Positions 38,200 to 49,064 of a stretch of DNA of 57,295 nucleotides are shown here, piece by piece (position 1 is the stretch's first letter; every line of letters starts with the position of its first letter). Position numbers and translations under genes: made by a program. The notes beneath the pieces are model-generated. The model ran no database searches. It had not been told where the DNA came from and was given only the letters and a program-made list of their open reading frames with translations. This DNA comes from Tulasnella sp. 424 (Eukaryota > Basidiomycota > Agaricomycetes > Cantharellales > Tulasnellaceae), in assembly GCA_019633425.1 (NCBI GenBank), contig WSUB01000222.1:1-57295 (forward strand). The letters run 5' to 3'.

Positions 38200-38820
38200 C
38201 CTAAGACGTCCGTCGGCAGCGACTCGGGGCCTTCAAAACCTATCGGACGGAACAAGTCTGCCGCAACCGGATTGTTGTGATGCCTATGAAATTCAAAGAA
38301 TACAGCATATCAACTTCCCGATCCAAATTACATTCGAGAGACACGGCGCAAAAAGAGTCCATAAAAACAGGGCGATGCGAAAACCAAAGGGGGGAAGGGT
38401 AGCGTATGGTTTTAGGGGAACGATCAGGGCGTTGTCTGCCATGGGTGCTGAAGGAGTTCAATTGCAGACGGTCTGAGGTCGTGGTCGATTTCAAACGTTT
38501 CAGCAAGGAAATCCTCTGCTTCAGGGGTGATATCTGGAGGAGTATCTGGCTTGGTATAGGAGCCAATCTGTTTATCAAGTGCAAAGAATGAGCTTCAGCA
38601 GGGAGCGGGGGAGGTGGAACCAGAGTGACGGACCCTGGCAGTGAAGATAGCCTGCATTGAGATGCCTTAGGGAAAGGATGCTCGCCAGTCAGCATCTCGA
38701 CAATCACGCAGCCCACGTTCCAAATGTGCGCCTTCGACGAGTGGCCACTCTGCTTGACGACCTCGAGAGCCATCCAAAAGACCGAACCTTGTAGTGATGC
38801 GCGGTGACCGCGAGCGTTGG
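38200..38820 (-). pseudogene. Broken 3' fragment of ste11
   Basis: Duplicate of the last two exons, the last intron and the 3' flank of the intact ste11 gene (compare 43340-43957). It starts exactly where ste11 exon 4 starts and keeps the intron, so it is a DNA-level copy, not a retrocopy. The kinase fragment is dead: APE reads ALE, the invariant Asp of DIWSVG reads His, and indels shift the frame after the SQ of KASQ. It lies between the intact bpl1 promoter and a broken bpl1 5' copy. Further homology with the ste11-bpl1 intergenic DNA continues down to about 38128. Confidence 0.85.
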
Positions 38821-38867
38821 TGTGATATAATACTACATAATAGACTAGTATACGCATGCATCGTGAC

Positions 38868-39077
38868 CGACGTCTGAGAGACACCTGGCCTATTATATAC
38901 AAGGACGTTAACGGACAGGTGCAGCGCTTAACGATCGGTCTAGAGGATGGTGGTGAAAATTATCGTGGTGTGGATCCCTAGCAATTGAGAGCAAAGCAAA
39001 CTCCGCATATAACCTCGATACCTCCAAGTCTGAGTCGAAGCGGCGTCCCACTTAGATGTCACTCGTGTCGCAAAGAG
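38868..39077 (-). pseudogene. Broken bpl1 promoter and 5' end
   Basis: Aligns with 37965-38172, the bpl1 upstream region and first ~20 codons. The blocks GACGTCTGAGA, ACAAGGACGTT, AAAATTATCGTGG, CAATTGAGAGCAAAGCAAAC and GAGTCGAAGCGGCGTCCCAC occur in the same order. The start codon and reading frame are lost. It directly follows the inverted coiled-coil core, in the same orientation as that core, just as the broken ags1 5' ends follow cores 1 and 2. About 45 bases of unrelated AT-rich filler separate it from the ste11 fragment. Confidence 0.85.
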
Positions 39078-39085
39078 GCGCAAGG
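39029..39085. repeat. Left flanking direct repeat of inverted core
   Basis: About 57 bases from CCAAGTCTGAGTCGAAGCGG to AAAGAGGCGC. A close copy in the same orientation lies on the other side of the inverted core at about 43253-43310, and a third copy is in the intact bpl1 upstream region at about 38125-38182. The first two bracket the core like a long target-site duplication, although a tandem duplication of the locus would give the same result. Confidence 0.65.
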
Positions 39086-40222
39086 CACATGTACAAGGGA
39101 TCGACCTGAACTCCCAATGTCTCCTCCTTTACGGCTTCCATTTGCAAGCGCACACGTTACAACGACGACGATCCCCCCTCGACTCGTCTTCCATGCATCA
39201 CGCAACGGGACACAACGACATCTGCCAAGAGCGGTCACTCCCCTGAAGTCTCGATTCCGGAGCGTCGAATCTCCGTTCCGTTTTTAGCCCAATGTGAAGG
39301 AGGAAAAGTCTGGGGATTACCCTTTTTACTTTGCCCCGAAGGAAGCGCGCTTGCGCAATCGGATATTCACCGACTTTCTCTTCTAAACCCGACTTTACAT
39401 GTAAGGTTGAGCGTTCCTTTTCTGCCAGTGCTGCATCGGGGCATGAGAAAGCATGACCGGGCGTCGTAGCATGGGTTTACTGCGGCCGATCGGTGGTCGA
39501 CCCTTAGAACAAGTGCGACGCATACGCGTTTTGAAACATATGGCTTCCTCCCGACGTGATGAAACAACCAGGGAACTCGTCACTCAAATGCATTTGAACG
39601 GACTGCTCTACCTGCCAACCTTCTCCGTCAAGCGATCCCACTTCGTTGAAGCACCTCACAACCTCAGGAACGATCGTTGAGCGTACTGCAAGGACTTCAG
39701 GCTTAGCGAAGCAAGTTCATACTCGGGAGCCAACAAGGAAAGGGAAACCGAATAATATTGGAAACACAAACCACTTGCCGGATCGCGAGAATAAATAGAG
39801 GTCAATGAGAAACCGAGACTCGACGGGAAAATACAAAGGACGCACAGACAGAAACAGGAAAACACAAGAACAATGCGAGAAAGACGAGACGAAACTAGAA
39901 AAAGTCCATGAAACGATCTCGGCGCGAAACCAAACCCGATTCACCACAAAACAAAAAGTCCTATACGGTCTGAGAGGAAAACGAGCGAGAACTTAAGGGA
40001 GCAAGACGAGACAGAGAAGCAGGTCCGTGAAGGGGAAGTTGGAGGGAAATCAAAACCGAGTGACGGGAAAAAAGTCCAAGAGAGGAGAAGCGGTCAACAA
40101 AACAAGCCCAAAGGAGCTCGAAGAGCTTGAGCCAATGTGTGAAAGGGGGCCTGGGGGAACGAGCGCTCGGTCAGCCATCGCGACAAAGACATACTCGAAA
40201 GGAGGGAAGGACACGAACCTAA

Positions 40223-41158
40223 TCAGTCTTCATCTTCAGAGTCGTTGGAAGGCCAATACCCGGCCGCTGACCGCCCAGCTATCCCCGCGTCGCGTAGTAC
40301 GACGCTCGTGTATACTTCCTCCAGGAAGAGAGGGAGGCATGATCCGGGCAGGGGACAACGGTCGGGATCGCACGTGTTGACGAACCCAAGTCGCTCCAAG
40401 GCCTCGAGGACCAAGTCGGGAGCGAGAAGTTCCGAGTCGGATCGATGTTGCAAGTCGAAGATCTTCTCCTCCAGTGCTTCCTTCTTCTTCCTCAGCTCCT
40501 CCAGGTCTCGGAAGACCTTTCCTGCCTCGTACTCGGCGTCCCAGCACCGGTCCTGCTCCTGCTCCAGCCAATCCTCGGCCCTCCGACGACGAACGATCTC
40601 GGCCTCCAGTCGTTCTTCCGCCTGCCTCCGAGCCTTGGCTTCCTCGTCGCGCTGGCTGAGGAATTTCTCGACGCCGGCTGAGACGACGTCGTTGAGCTTG
40701 TTAAGGACCCGGGCTTGGTGGGCCTCTTGGCGCTTGAGTTGGGCGATGGCGGCCTCAAGCTCCGCCTTTTCTCTGGTGGCCGTGATCAGGTCGGCGGCGG
40801 CGGCGGGAGGGGTCGACTCCGTGTGTTGCGCCGCGAAGAGTGGCGAAATGGTGGCCAGTGGTGCCAAGGTGGCCGTGGTAGAGGGCGTGGCACTGTTTAA
40901 TGGGATGGCGGAAGTGAATAGGATCTTCGGACTTTGCGTTAGACTCGAGGGATGCTAAACGAGGGGAGGAGTGCCAGTTAGTCGGACGCGAACACACTCA
41001 AGCCACGAATTCGAGATCACCTTGGGCGTCGAACGACGCAGATGGAGCGCTTTAAGAACGCTTTGAACCACTCCTCTGAGCTTTGAGGGCGGCTGGTCGA
41101 AGGGGGTGGTAGGGGCTGCGGGCTTGCTCGAGACGCTTGAGAAGATCTTGAAGAACAT
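40223..41158 (-). CDS. Coiled-coil protein of the element, copy 4
   Basis: Exons 41158-41021 and 40954-40223 with the same 66-base intron; spliced product 289 aa. The N-terminus MFFKIFSSVSSKP, the coiled coil and the CDPDRCPLPGSC segment are all kept, as is the acidic SNDSEDED tail. Many differences from copies 1-3 are conservative (Ile/Val, Lys/Arg, Leu/Ile). Indels are multiples of three, such as the shortened Ala-rich linker (PPAAAADL) and the extra SELL before APDLV. That is the pattern expected for a protein kept by selection over some time. Function unknown. Confidence 0.75.
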
Positions 41159-41298
41159 GTCGAGATTGAAAGGGTTGATGAGTATAACAGAGATAGGGGA
41201 TGAGAGGATGATGGAATTGCTGAAGGTGTTGAGGCAAAGAAGTCAAGCGGGGGCACGAACGTCTTAAGTTGCGAGAATAGTACGTGTCCCAGAGCGAC

Positions 41299-41306
41299 TT
41301 TATATA
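41299..41306 (-). promoter_or_regulatory. TATA box of coiled-coil gene copy 4
   Basis: TATATAAA on the minus strand, about 141 bases before the start codon, in the same CGCC context as in the other copies. Confidence 0.65.
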
Positions 41307-43252
41307 GGCGAGTCCTTCTACCTTTTCGCCGTCGAAGAGTCAGACGGCAGTCCGCCTTGTCCTTGCATCGGGGTAATACGTTACCAGCTAGCGCGGTGGG
41401 GCCCTACATTGCCAAGCTATTGATTTCAAGTCACCGATCGAATGGCAGACCCTTGCAGATCACAGAACGTCTGATTCTAAAACGACCCGAGACCTTGGAC
41501 CGCCTCACTCTCCCCTATCCCTCTCGTTTTACCACTTAGACCTTCGTTGGCGTACAGTAGTGAAGCCCTAAATCTATTTTATTGATCGTCTGTGAAGAAC
41601 GATTGGGCATTGCTACGGCGGTTCGCCTGGTGAAGACGTCTTGTGTTTCTCTCCAGCCGTGCCCAAGTTGACCGAGGCTTCCTTCCTCAACTGCCAGACA
41701 GTTTGAGCAGAGCCCGTCCACTAACAGCGTTACACATTCGATCATCGTCGCTGCACGTCCTCTAGCTCGGAGATCACGTCCAGCTACAGCAGTCGTATCT
41801 TGTTCTTTCACCGAACGAACGATGCCGAACGTCGGTCGTGTGCCCAGTTGCGACTTTCTCCGCAGCACCACGAAATAAGGTGTACGAGAAAAGGCCCCAG
41901 GGTCGAATGAGAGGGTACGAGATTCGAAGGGGTGATATCGGGCTGGGGATCGCCCAAGAGAGGTACAGATATAAACAACGGAGGCAAAACGTCCCCTCGG
42001 TTTCCGCCGACCAAGCGACAAGTTAACTCCCCCGCCGACGTCTGAAACTCTACTCGTAGTCGACCTGAAACGACGTCGCATGCAGTGTGCCCTGCGACTT
42101 CTTTCAACAATCCATTCTGTTTGTTCAATCGCCGCGCCCCGCTGGTCACCACCAGCGGCCCCTTTGGGTTCCCTAAGCGGAGAGACGTTGTGTCAGATAG
42201 TATAGTTACCCACCAATGTACTGATCCAGTCGTATCACGGGAAACTCTGCATGTTTACATTAGGTCGACCTTCACGAAGCTGTTCGCGTCGTCCGGAAAA
42301 TCGGGCAGCCTTAGCACCTCTCCCCATCGCTCACCCGCCTTGAGCGACCTTCACTCGTCCTAACATCGTAGAGAGTCTTATAAGGCGATCAATTGAGGGG
42401 TGTTTGTCTGGTTGTTGTCGTCATCGTCATTCCTCGACTGTGGTCGAATTTGGGGTGCAGCCTGCGTCCCATCCAGCTTAGGCGTCTGCTAGAACTGTAC
42501 GTTGCGGGCGTTGGAAATATTCCGTTTTCGCTTTGCCATCCACCACTTTCAGCCGCCGATCTCTGTATCTCGCCGAAATTCGTCAAAGTACGCCCTGTCC
42601 CCCGGAGCTGGATGATCTTCGAACATATCGACATCAACCTGGGCTCTGGGAATTCCACAAGATGGTGCGGTGGTATAATGGCTAAGTATGCGGACATGCC
42701 GCCCTTTATGTACAGCAGCCGATGTGAACGGTGACAGGAAAATGCAAACCCTACTTCGTTTGTTGTAAGAGCGGCAATTCGGTGAAGCTTTTAGACGTTT
42801 GAACAGCCACACTGTCAGAGGCCAGGGACCGATCGTGAACGAGTGTTTAATCAACCGCTGTCAGCGCGAGCTATGAGCGGGAAGCCGCAGATCTGTCGCG
42901 CTTGAGATCGGCCACAGTCGCGTAGCGATATCCGACCGTGTCCGCGAGCCTCCTGCTTTGGCTGGTTTGATGACCATATAAAGAAGCTGCCTTTGACTAA
43001 ATAATTTAGGGAATAGGGGGCTTTCTTGGCTGGACCCGGTAATAATGAACACAAGCATAGCCTTGATCAACCATAATTAAATTAGCTGCCCCCTGGGACT
43101 TAACTCGCCCAGTCGAGATTCTTTACCGACGAACACGTCGTTAGTTCCGGAAGCCGCACGACAGCACGCTCTAATCACCGCATTTTGTGCTTGCTAGGTC
43201 TATTTGGATGATTGTGAGAGCCCCATCGAGAGACCTTATTATTCTCAGACCC

Positions 43253-43310
43253 AAGTCCGAGTCGAAGCGGCGTCCCACTTAGACGTCGCTCGTGTCAAAA
43301 AGAGGCGCGA
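43253..43310. repeat. Right flanking direct repeat of inverted core
   Basis: Partner of the repeat at 39029-39085. It opens the native ste11-bpl1 intergenic DNA, which continues without a break to the ste11 stop codon. The same stretch also opens the duplicated intergenic DNA at about 38125. Confidence 0.65.
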
Positions 43311-43564
43311 ATCACCAACGCAACCTCGGCCTAAGACGTCCGTTGGCAGCTCCTCGGAGTCTTCAAACCCAATCGGACAGAACAGCCCCGAACAAGTCTA
43401 CCGCAACCGAAATGTTGTGATGCCTATGAGATTCAAAGAATACAGCATATCAACTTGCCGATCCAAATTACATCCGAGAGACGCGGCGCAAAAAGAGTCC
43501 ATAAAAACAGCGCAGTACGAAAACCAAAGGGGGGAAGGGTAGCATATGGTTTTTAGGGGGATGA

Positions 43565-46500
43565 TCAGGGCATTGTCTGCCATGGGTGCTGAAGGAGTTC
43601 AATAGCAGACGGTCTGAGGTTGTGGTCGATTTCAAACGTTTTAGCAAGGAAATCCTCTGCTTCAGGGGAGATATCTGGAGGAGAATCTGGCTTGGCGTAG
43701 GAACCAATCTGTTTTATCAAGTGCAAAGAATGAGCGTTAGCAGGGAGCGGGGGAGGTGGTACCAGAGTGACGGACCTGGAAGATAGCCTGCATTTGAGAT
43801 GCCTTGGGGAAAGGATGCTCGCCAGTCAGCATCTCGACAATCACGCAGCCCACGCTCCAAATGTCCGCCTTCGACGAGTGGCCACTCTGCTTGACGACCT
43901 CGGGAGCCATCCAAAAGACCGAACCTTGTAGTGATGCGCGGTGACCGCGAGCGTTAGCTGCCACATCCACTAGGCGCGAAAGGTCAATAAAGGATTCCAA
44001 CGTTTCACGGACACCCACAACCTACCATCCTCGATCTTTTTCGAGATACCGAAATCGGAGATCTTGATTCCGCCTCGATTGTCGACGAGAATATTGGCTC
44101 CCTTGATGTCACGATGAATGATTCCCTTTTCGTGGAGGTAGTTGAGCCCGCTCAGGATTTGTTTAACCCAGAGCTTGACGAGAGATTCTTCGAAGGCGCC
44201 ATAGTTCTTCAGGAGGGTGGTGATAGAGCCTCCTGGGACGTACTCGAGGAAAATGTTCAGATGGTGGTCGTCGGTGGAGGAGTCTTCCATCAAGTGAAAT
44301 TAGTAAGTTGAACGACTGATAACTCGTTCGCATAAACCTACCAAGATACTGCACAATATGCTCGTGCTGCAGTTGCTTGAGCAGATCTATCTCCGTCTCG
44401 AGCGCATTAAGCATACTCTTTTTCCTTTCCTCGTTAGCCGAGTTACCCGTCGGGAGCGACACTTGCTTGACGGCCATGAGAAGGCCTTGTTGAGCGTCCA
44501 TTCCGAGATACACGCTACCGAACGATCCCGAGCCAATGAGGGCACCCTTGACCCACTTGATAACACGTTTGTCTGTGCATAGGTATGGTCAGCATTCAGT
44601 AGTCCCCCTTACCCTCAGAATACTCACTTCCTTTAGACGTAGTCTTCTTTGGCATTCCATCGTCATCATACTCTTCGTCTTCTTCGTATTCCTCCTCCTC
44701 GTCATACTCCTCGTCATCTTCCGCAAGAGTCTCCTCCTCCTCGTCCTCTTCATACTCCTCCTCTTCGATCGCCGTGCTCTGACGTGTCTCCAAAGTGTCA
44801 CCCTCTTCATCCTCATCGTCACTCCCGAAGCCGTCGGAGGTTCCAACTCCCATCATACTTTGCCTCCTGCTTTCGACTTTCTCCGTGATTTCGTCCAATG
44901 TCAACATACTAGCCGTATCACTTGTGTCTCGTTTGCTTCGAAGCTCCTGCAAGAAGCTCGTGCGCTTATTACCACTCATGCTTCCTTGCAGAAGGGGCGA
45001 GCGAGCAAAGTCTGCAGACAGAGACTCCGCAAAGCTTTCTCTGTCGACAGATACGGGTGGAAGAAGGTGAGGCGTAGGAGGTGGGACATCTTCGTCTGAG
45101 TTGAGGTCCACGGACTTGCCATCCTCCGTCGAAACGGACATCCGGGGGAGGGGTTCCTCGATAGAAACCCGAGGCCGAGTCGAATGTGCCTTTGGGGGAG
45201 GATAAGGCGGAGATGGTACAGGGGGAATGTTGGGGTTGTTCGCCATGGCCAAAGCTTGGGCAGGAGTGAGAGCAGATCCATTCGAACTGACACTGAATCT
45301 TGACCGGTGTCGGTTGCTGCTAATGCTCCTTCTTCCGCCGTCATCGCTCCCACCTCCAATGCCACCGCCGCTTAGAGCAGATATGGTCGACATTCGCTTC
45401 GAATTTGGCCCCGTGTTGCCACGGAATATGCTCTGCCTCGCAGTCGCCGTCCGCTCCAAGACCTTCTTCTCGACAGTAGGGAAGAAGTCTTGTTGGTGAG
45501 TATAGATGATGTCTGACGGAGGCCTTTGTCCTAAGAAGTTACGGAGCTTCTTTGTAGCCTCTTTCCCAATGCTCGTTGGGGAGCGGGCCTCCATCGTGAC
45601 GCTACCGGCCATCGGGGCTCCAACAGGCGGTGTAGGGGGTAAAGCTGCAAGATTAGCGAGGCCAGGCCAAATAGGACCAGCTCCCAATCCGGACATGATG
45701 CTGACTGTGGAGGCACGGTGCATTTTCTTGCTGTTCGCATTAGGCCGGGGGGTAGGCGAGTTTCTACCTGGTACAGCAAGGGAGCCATTGCCGAAGTTAT
45801 CGGAGTTGTCTTTGATACGATTGGCAAACGTCGGGCTGGTCGGCGAGACGCGCAATGGGCGAGGAGGAGGTTGTTCCCCAAAGAAGGCATGCAGTTTTGA
45901 ACCCTTCCGGATCCTTCGCAAGATGAGCCGGTCCCGAGCTGGGCTATTCGAATCAGAGTGGCAAATATTCAGGAGTTCGGTCTCGGTGAGAGGTTTGTCT
46001 GTCCGCAAGTAACTGATCAGATCCTCGGTCGTAACAGTATTCACCAACTTACCGAGAGATTCATCGATCACTCCATCGACGAACATAGCCCATCCGCCAA
46101 CTACAAGGCCGCCCTGGTCTGTTTCTCCACTAAATCCGTCGTCATCTCCATGACCGAGACCAGAACTTTTGCCGAATTTCTTTAGAGCAGCCTGTAGGAC
46201 CCCGATGCCCGTGTCGCAGTCGGAGATGTCGATCGTGCGCCTGCCAATGTCGCCCATAGTGACTTTAATCGTTCTTCGCTTTACGTCCTCAAGCGACAAT
46301 GGATTTCCACCGGAAGTTTGGTGGTGGTGACCAGACTTGCCAAAGGGTCCACGTCCGACTTTGTAGCCCGTACTAGAGGACGGCTGATCATCACCGTCGT
46401 TCGCTGCAGTGGCGTTAGCGTAAGGATGGTTGGACGCTGACCACGCGCTTCCTTTGAAACCGGCGATGAGATTCCCGACAGCTCCTCCGAGGCTTCCACT

Positions 46501-47712
46501 CTTTTTATGGTTGAGGTTCGGGTCTTGATTCAACCGGTCTTGATTCCGGTCGCCGCGGGAGGTTGTAGAGCGTCCGTGAGGACCAGGGGACGCGCGACCT
46601 GATGCATATGCACCTCCAGCAAGGTTTCCTGGAGTTGGTCCTCTGGGTAGACCCTCTCCGGCCCACCCATTGCCGGATGAGGATGGTGGAGGGGGGAGAG
46701 GATTGTTTGCATAGTCCGGCGCTGGCGAATGGCTTTGCGATTGATCCCGGCCATGGGTCGGGTGTAAAGATCTTCCTGAGCGAGATGTCGAGTTCGAAGA
46801 CGTTGCCGTGGATCCAGGAGGAGCGGGAGGCTGACCTCGAGGGAGAGGCGGGAGAGCTGAATAGTTCTGTCGGGAACCATTGTCTCTCTCGCGACCGGAG
46901 CTTCCACTTCCAGTAGTCGGGGTCTGCAAGGATTGTTGATTAGGACGAGGTGTAAGAACATTCGAGCTCTTCGCGGACGCTGGAGGTGCGAGGTTCGCGG
47001 TGAATACCCCGTTCGCTGAGTTGCCACTGACAATCTGTGGCAAGTCCTTCCTGGCGCCGTGGTGTATATTAAGCGGAGGAGGGCGATCACTCCTTCGGCC
47101 GTTCCCGCCACTTGCTCGGTTGTTAGGTGGTGATTGATCGACAGTTGGACTGGTAGGAGCGACGCCGTAAGCGGGTAGGGAAGGGGAGCGAGGTATGTCC
47201 TCGTTGACTCGCCCTAGGTTAGCCGATCCACCAAGCCTCGGTGAGTGTACGACTCCGTCCTGTCCGTTGTTAAGCATGAGGCGAGGTCCGGCTCCGAGTC
47301 CGTTTGCCGCCCCGGCTCGCGAGCAGCGTAGTCGGAGCGCTTTGACAGCGCTCATGATCTTGATCCTGTCGCCTACACTGACAATTCCCATCTCTTTCAG
47401 CACGTTCTGTTCCAAGTCTAGGACCACATCTCCCCTTATGTGGTTGTCACGGAACATGGGTACGACCTTTGCACATTTGGCCTCGGTGAGCCATTGCGCG
47501 ACGTGGCCATCAGTCCAAGTCGAAACAAATTGGCGGTAGGCGACTCCGGAGGGAGGTTCAAGACCGGATGATGCGTTGTTGGCGGCGGCGGTCTCTCTGA
47601 GACCTGAAGGGGTGCTTGGTCTTGAAGACGATCTCCCCAGGGACTGGTTTGAAGGCCTTGAAGGGACGATGGGGGAGGTTGGAGACTTGCGGTTAGTTGT
47701 AAACCCGTTCAT
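43565..47712 (-). CDS. ste11: MAP kinase kinase kinase, Ste11/Byr2 type
   Basis: Activates the MAPKK of the mating and filamentation pathway. Exons 47712-44628, 44572-44342, 44283-44026, 43957-43776 and 43708-43565 give 1299 aa. A SAM domain (about 66-130, [12 protein letters not shown]) serves for Ste50-like partners. Long Ser/Pro/Gly-rich linkers follow. A Ras-association-like region (about 485-610, [17 protein letters not shown]) lies mid-protein. The C-terminal kinase has [11 protein letters not shown] (P-loop), AVKQV (catalytic Lys), [24 protein letters not shown] and a closing [12 protein letters not shown] a few residues from the end. A run of about 45 mostly Glu/Asp residues sits just before the kinase domain. 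The last intron has a weak GTCCGT donor, but the resulting frame fits the family. A dead copy of the final exons lies beyond the inverted element. Confidence 0.93.
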
Positions 47713-48338
47713 GAGCTGGAGGGAGGAGAGCAGGTCCAGCTTGAGTGTTGTAGAGCTGTTTTAGCAGCAAGCACCAATCGTCATGCGGCGCTTGGGTTGC
47801 GGCCAGTAGAATGTATGTTTCATGTTCTTCCCTAACCGGGGAGTCCGATTCAGCACCACCCGCCTAACCACCACCACCACCACTACCGCCACCACCAGAG
47901 CCTTCTCGTACATTCGGTTCGGCAATACTAAGGCGCATACTACAGCCTCCTCTTTCAAATGGCATGTCGTATTTAGCAAGAGCGTCTAACATTCAGAGAC
48001 CGAGCCTGGGCTTTGTCCTGCGTATCTCCGCTGAGGTCCGAGCCTCAAGCTGCGGGGCGCACTGACCACCATGAAAGGGGGAGGCATTTCCATGAAAGAC
48101 AATCACTGCGAAAGACGGGGCCGTGCTTCTTTCTTCGTCAATCAAATAGGTCCTCGAGAGTCAACTCTGCGCGGATGGATAACGCATTCACCCTGATAAT
48201 CTTAACAATGTTCGGGGGGTTTCATGTACTGCGGGCGTCAACTCGATTTCTTGTGAAATTCCCATCCACAACTTTATTCAGCCCAATCAAATGGCTTTAG
48301 AGGATAACCCTTTCAGCGGGAGCTTCTCGCTAACCCTC
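47713..48338. other. Intergenic region upstream of ste11
   Basis: Holds the ste11 promoter and the 3' flank of the next minus-strand gene. There is a short CCA/CCG microsatellite at about 47866-47900. On the minus strand an AATAAA poly(A) signal lies at 48278-48273, downstream of the DUF6593-like gene. I see no further gene. Confidence 0.5.
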
Positions 48339-49064
48339 TCAGCCGCCCCCACTGCCACCTCCTCCTCCGTCACCTCCTCCTCCGTCGCCCCCTCCTCCGT
48401 CGTCCCCATCTCCGCCACTTTCTTGCTCCTTTCGCTTCTTCTCCATCAGTAGTGCTGAAATTAGAATTGTATCCAAAACAGTTGGCTCGCAATATGTTTG
48501 AAGAACATTGAGTGTTGCTGGACTACAGTGTCCCGGGAGAATATATCCTCAATTCCCATTGCGTCGAGACAACCACGTCGAAGGAACATACCTATCCTTC
48601 CTAAATAGGCGAGTCTTCATGCGCCCGTATGAAGCAACCATAGTGCGATTCGCAGCATCGTAGCACTGTAAAGTTCATGTATTAAGAGCTAATCATCGAG
48701 AGACTGAGAGCCAGATAATCCTTACTTCCAATTTCTTCCAAAATAGGTCTCTGCCGTCACCGCCGCGGAACCATTTCGCTGAACTCCAGAAATCTCGCTT
48801 GGATAGAAAGTCGCTTGCACGAATGGTGGTGTTTGCGAAGACCACCCCCCTGCGCCTCCACTGGGAAAGACTTCCCCACTCGATCACAGCAACAACATCA
48901 CCGTTATGGCGTGTTATAGTTGTAGTATCCGACCCCAAGAATCGCTTTTCGGTCTGTAAAATGTAGAAGATGTGTCCGGCGGCGTTGACAACGGGTCCTT
49001 CAAAGTCTCCTTGGGGAAAAGTAAAAGTGGTATAGCTGGGTAGATAGGAGTGCGGGTATTGCAT
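48339..49064 (-). CDS. DUF6593-like small protein A
   Basis: Exons 49064-48726, 48665-48592 and 48522-48339 give 198 aa. It resembles the DUF6593-type proteins common in Agaricomycetes (name from memory). The core reads FTFPQGDFEGPVV, IFYILQT, FLGSDTTTITRHNGDVVAVIEW, then a Trp-rich end of exon 1, RTMVASYGR in exon 2, and CEPTVLDTILISALLMEKKRKE in exon 3. The tail is a run of Gly/Asp repeats made by a GGAGGAGGTGAC-like minisatellite. The paralogue at 56241-56922 has introns in the same places and phases, which confirms the splicing. No signal peptide or enzyme motif is visible; role unknown. An AATAAA signal lies about 60 bases after the stop. Confidence 0.78.

Larger units (their letters stand above)
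39079..43189 (-). mobile_element. Coiled-coil element core, copy 4 (inverted)
   Basis: Fourth long core, on the minus strand between ste11 and bpl1. It is the longest copy (about 4.1 kb) because it keeps the segment lost from copies 1 and 3 and has extra bases in the CT-rich part after the coiled-coil gene. Its edges match the other copies: CACAAAATGCGGTGATTAGA at the right end, reading on the minus strand, and CATGTGCCTTGCGC at the left. The TTGCGCAAGCGCGCTTCC block is at 39341-39358 on the minus strand. About 60 unrelated bases separate its right edge from the flanking repeat at 43253. It is more diverged from cores 1-3 than they are from each other. Confidence 0.6.

Noticed and set aside
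38240..38902. A 220-codon minus-strand open frame as a separate kinase gene
   Set aside because: It is a chance fusion of frames across the broken ste11 fragment and its intron; key kinase residues are lost.
42660..42745. A tRNA-like start (TGGTATAATGG) in core 4
   Set aside because: There is no B box or acceptor stem, and the same place in core 2 does not keep it.
47761..47979. A 72-codon minus-strand frame with a poly-Val run
   Set aside because: The valines come from a CCA/CAC-type microsatellite and there are no other coding features.
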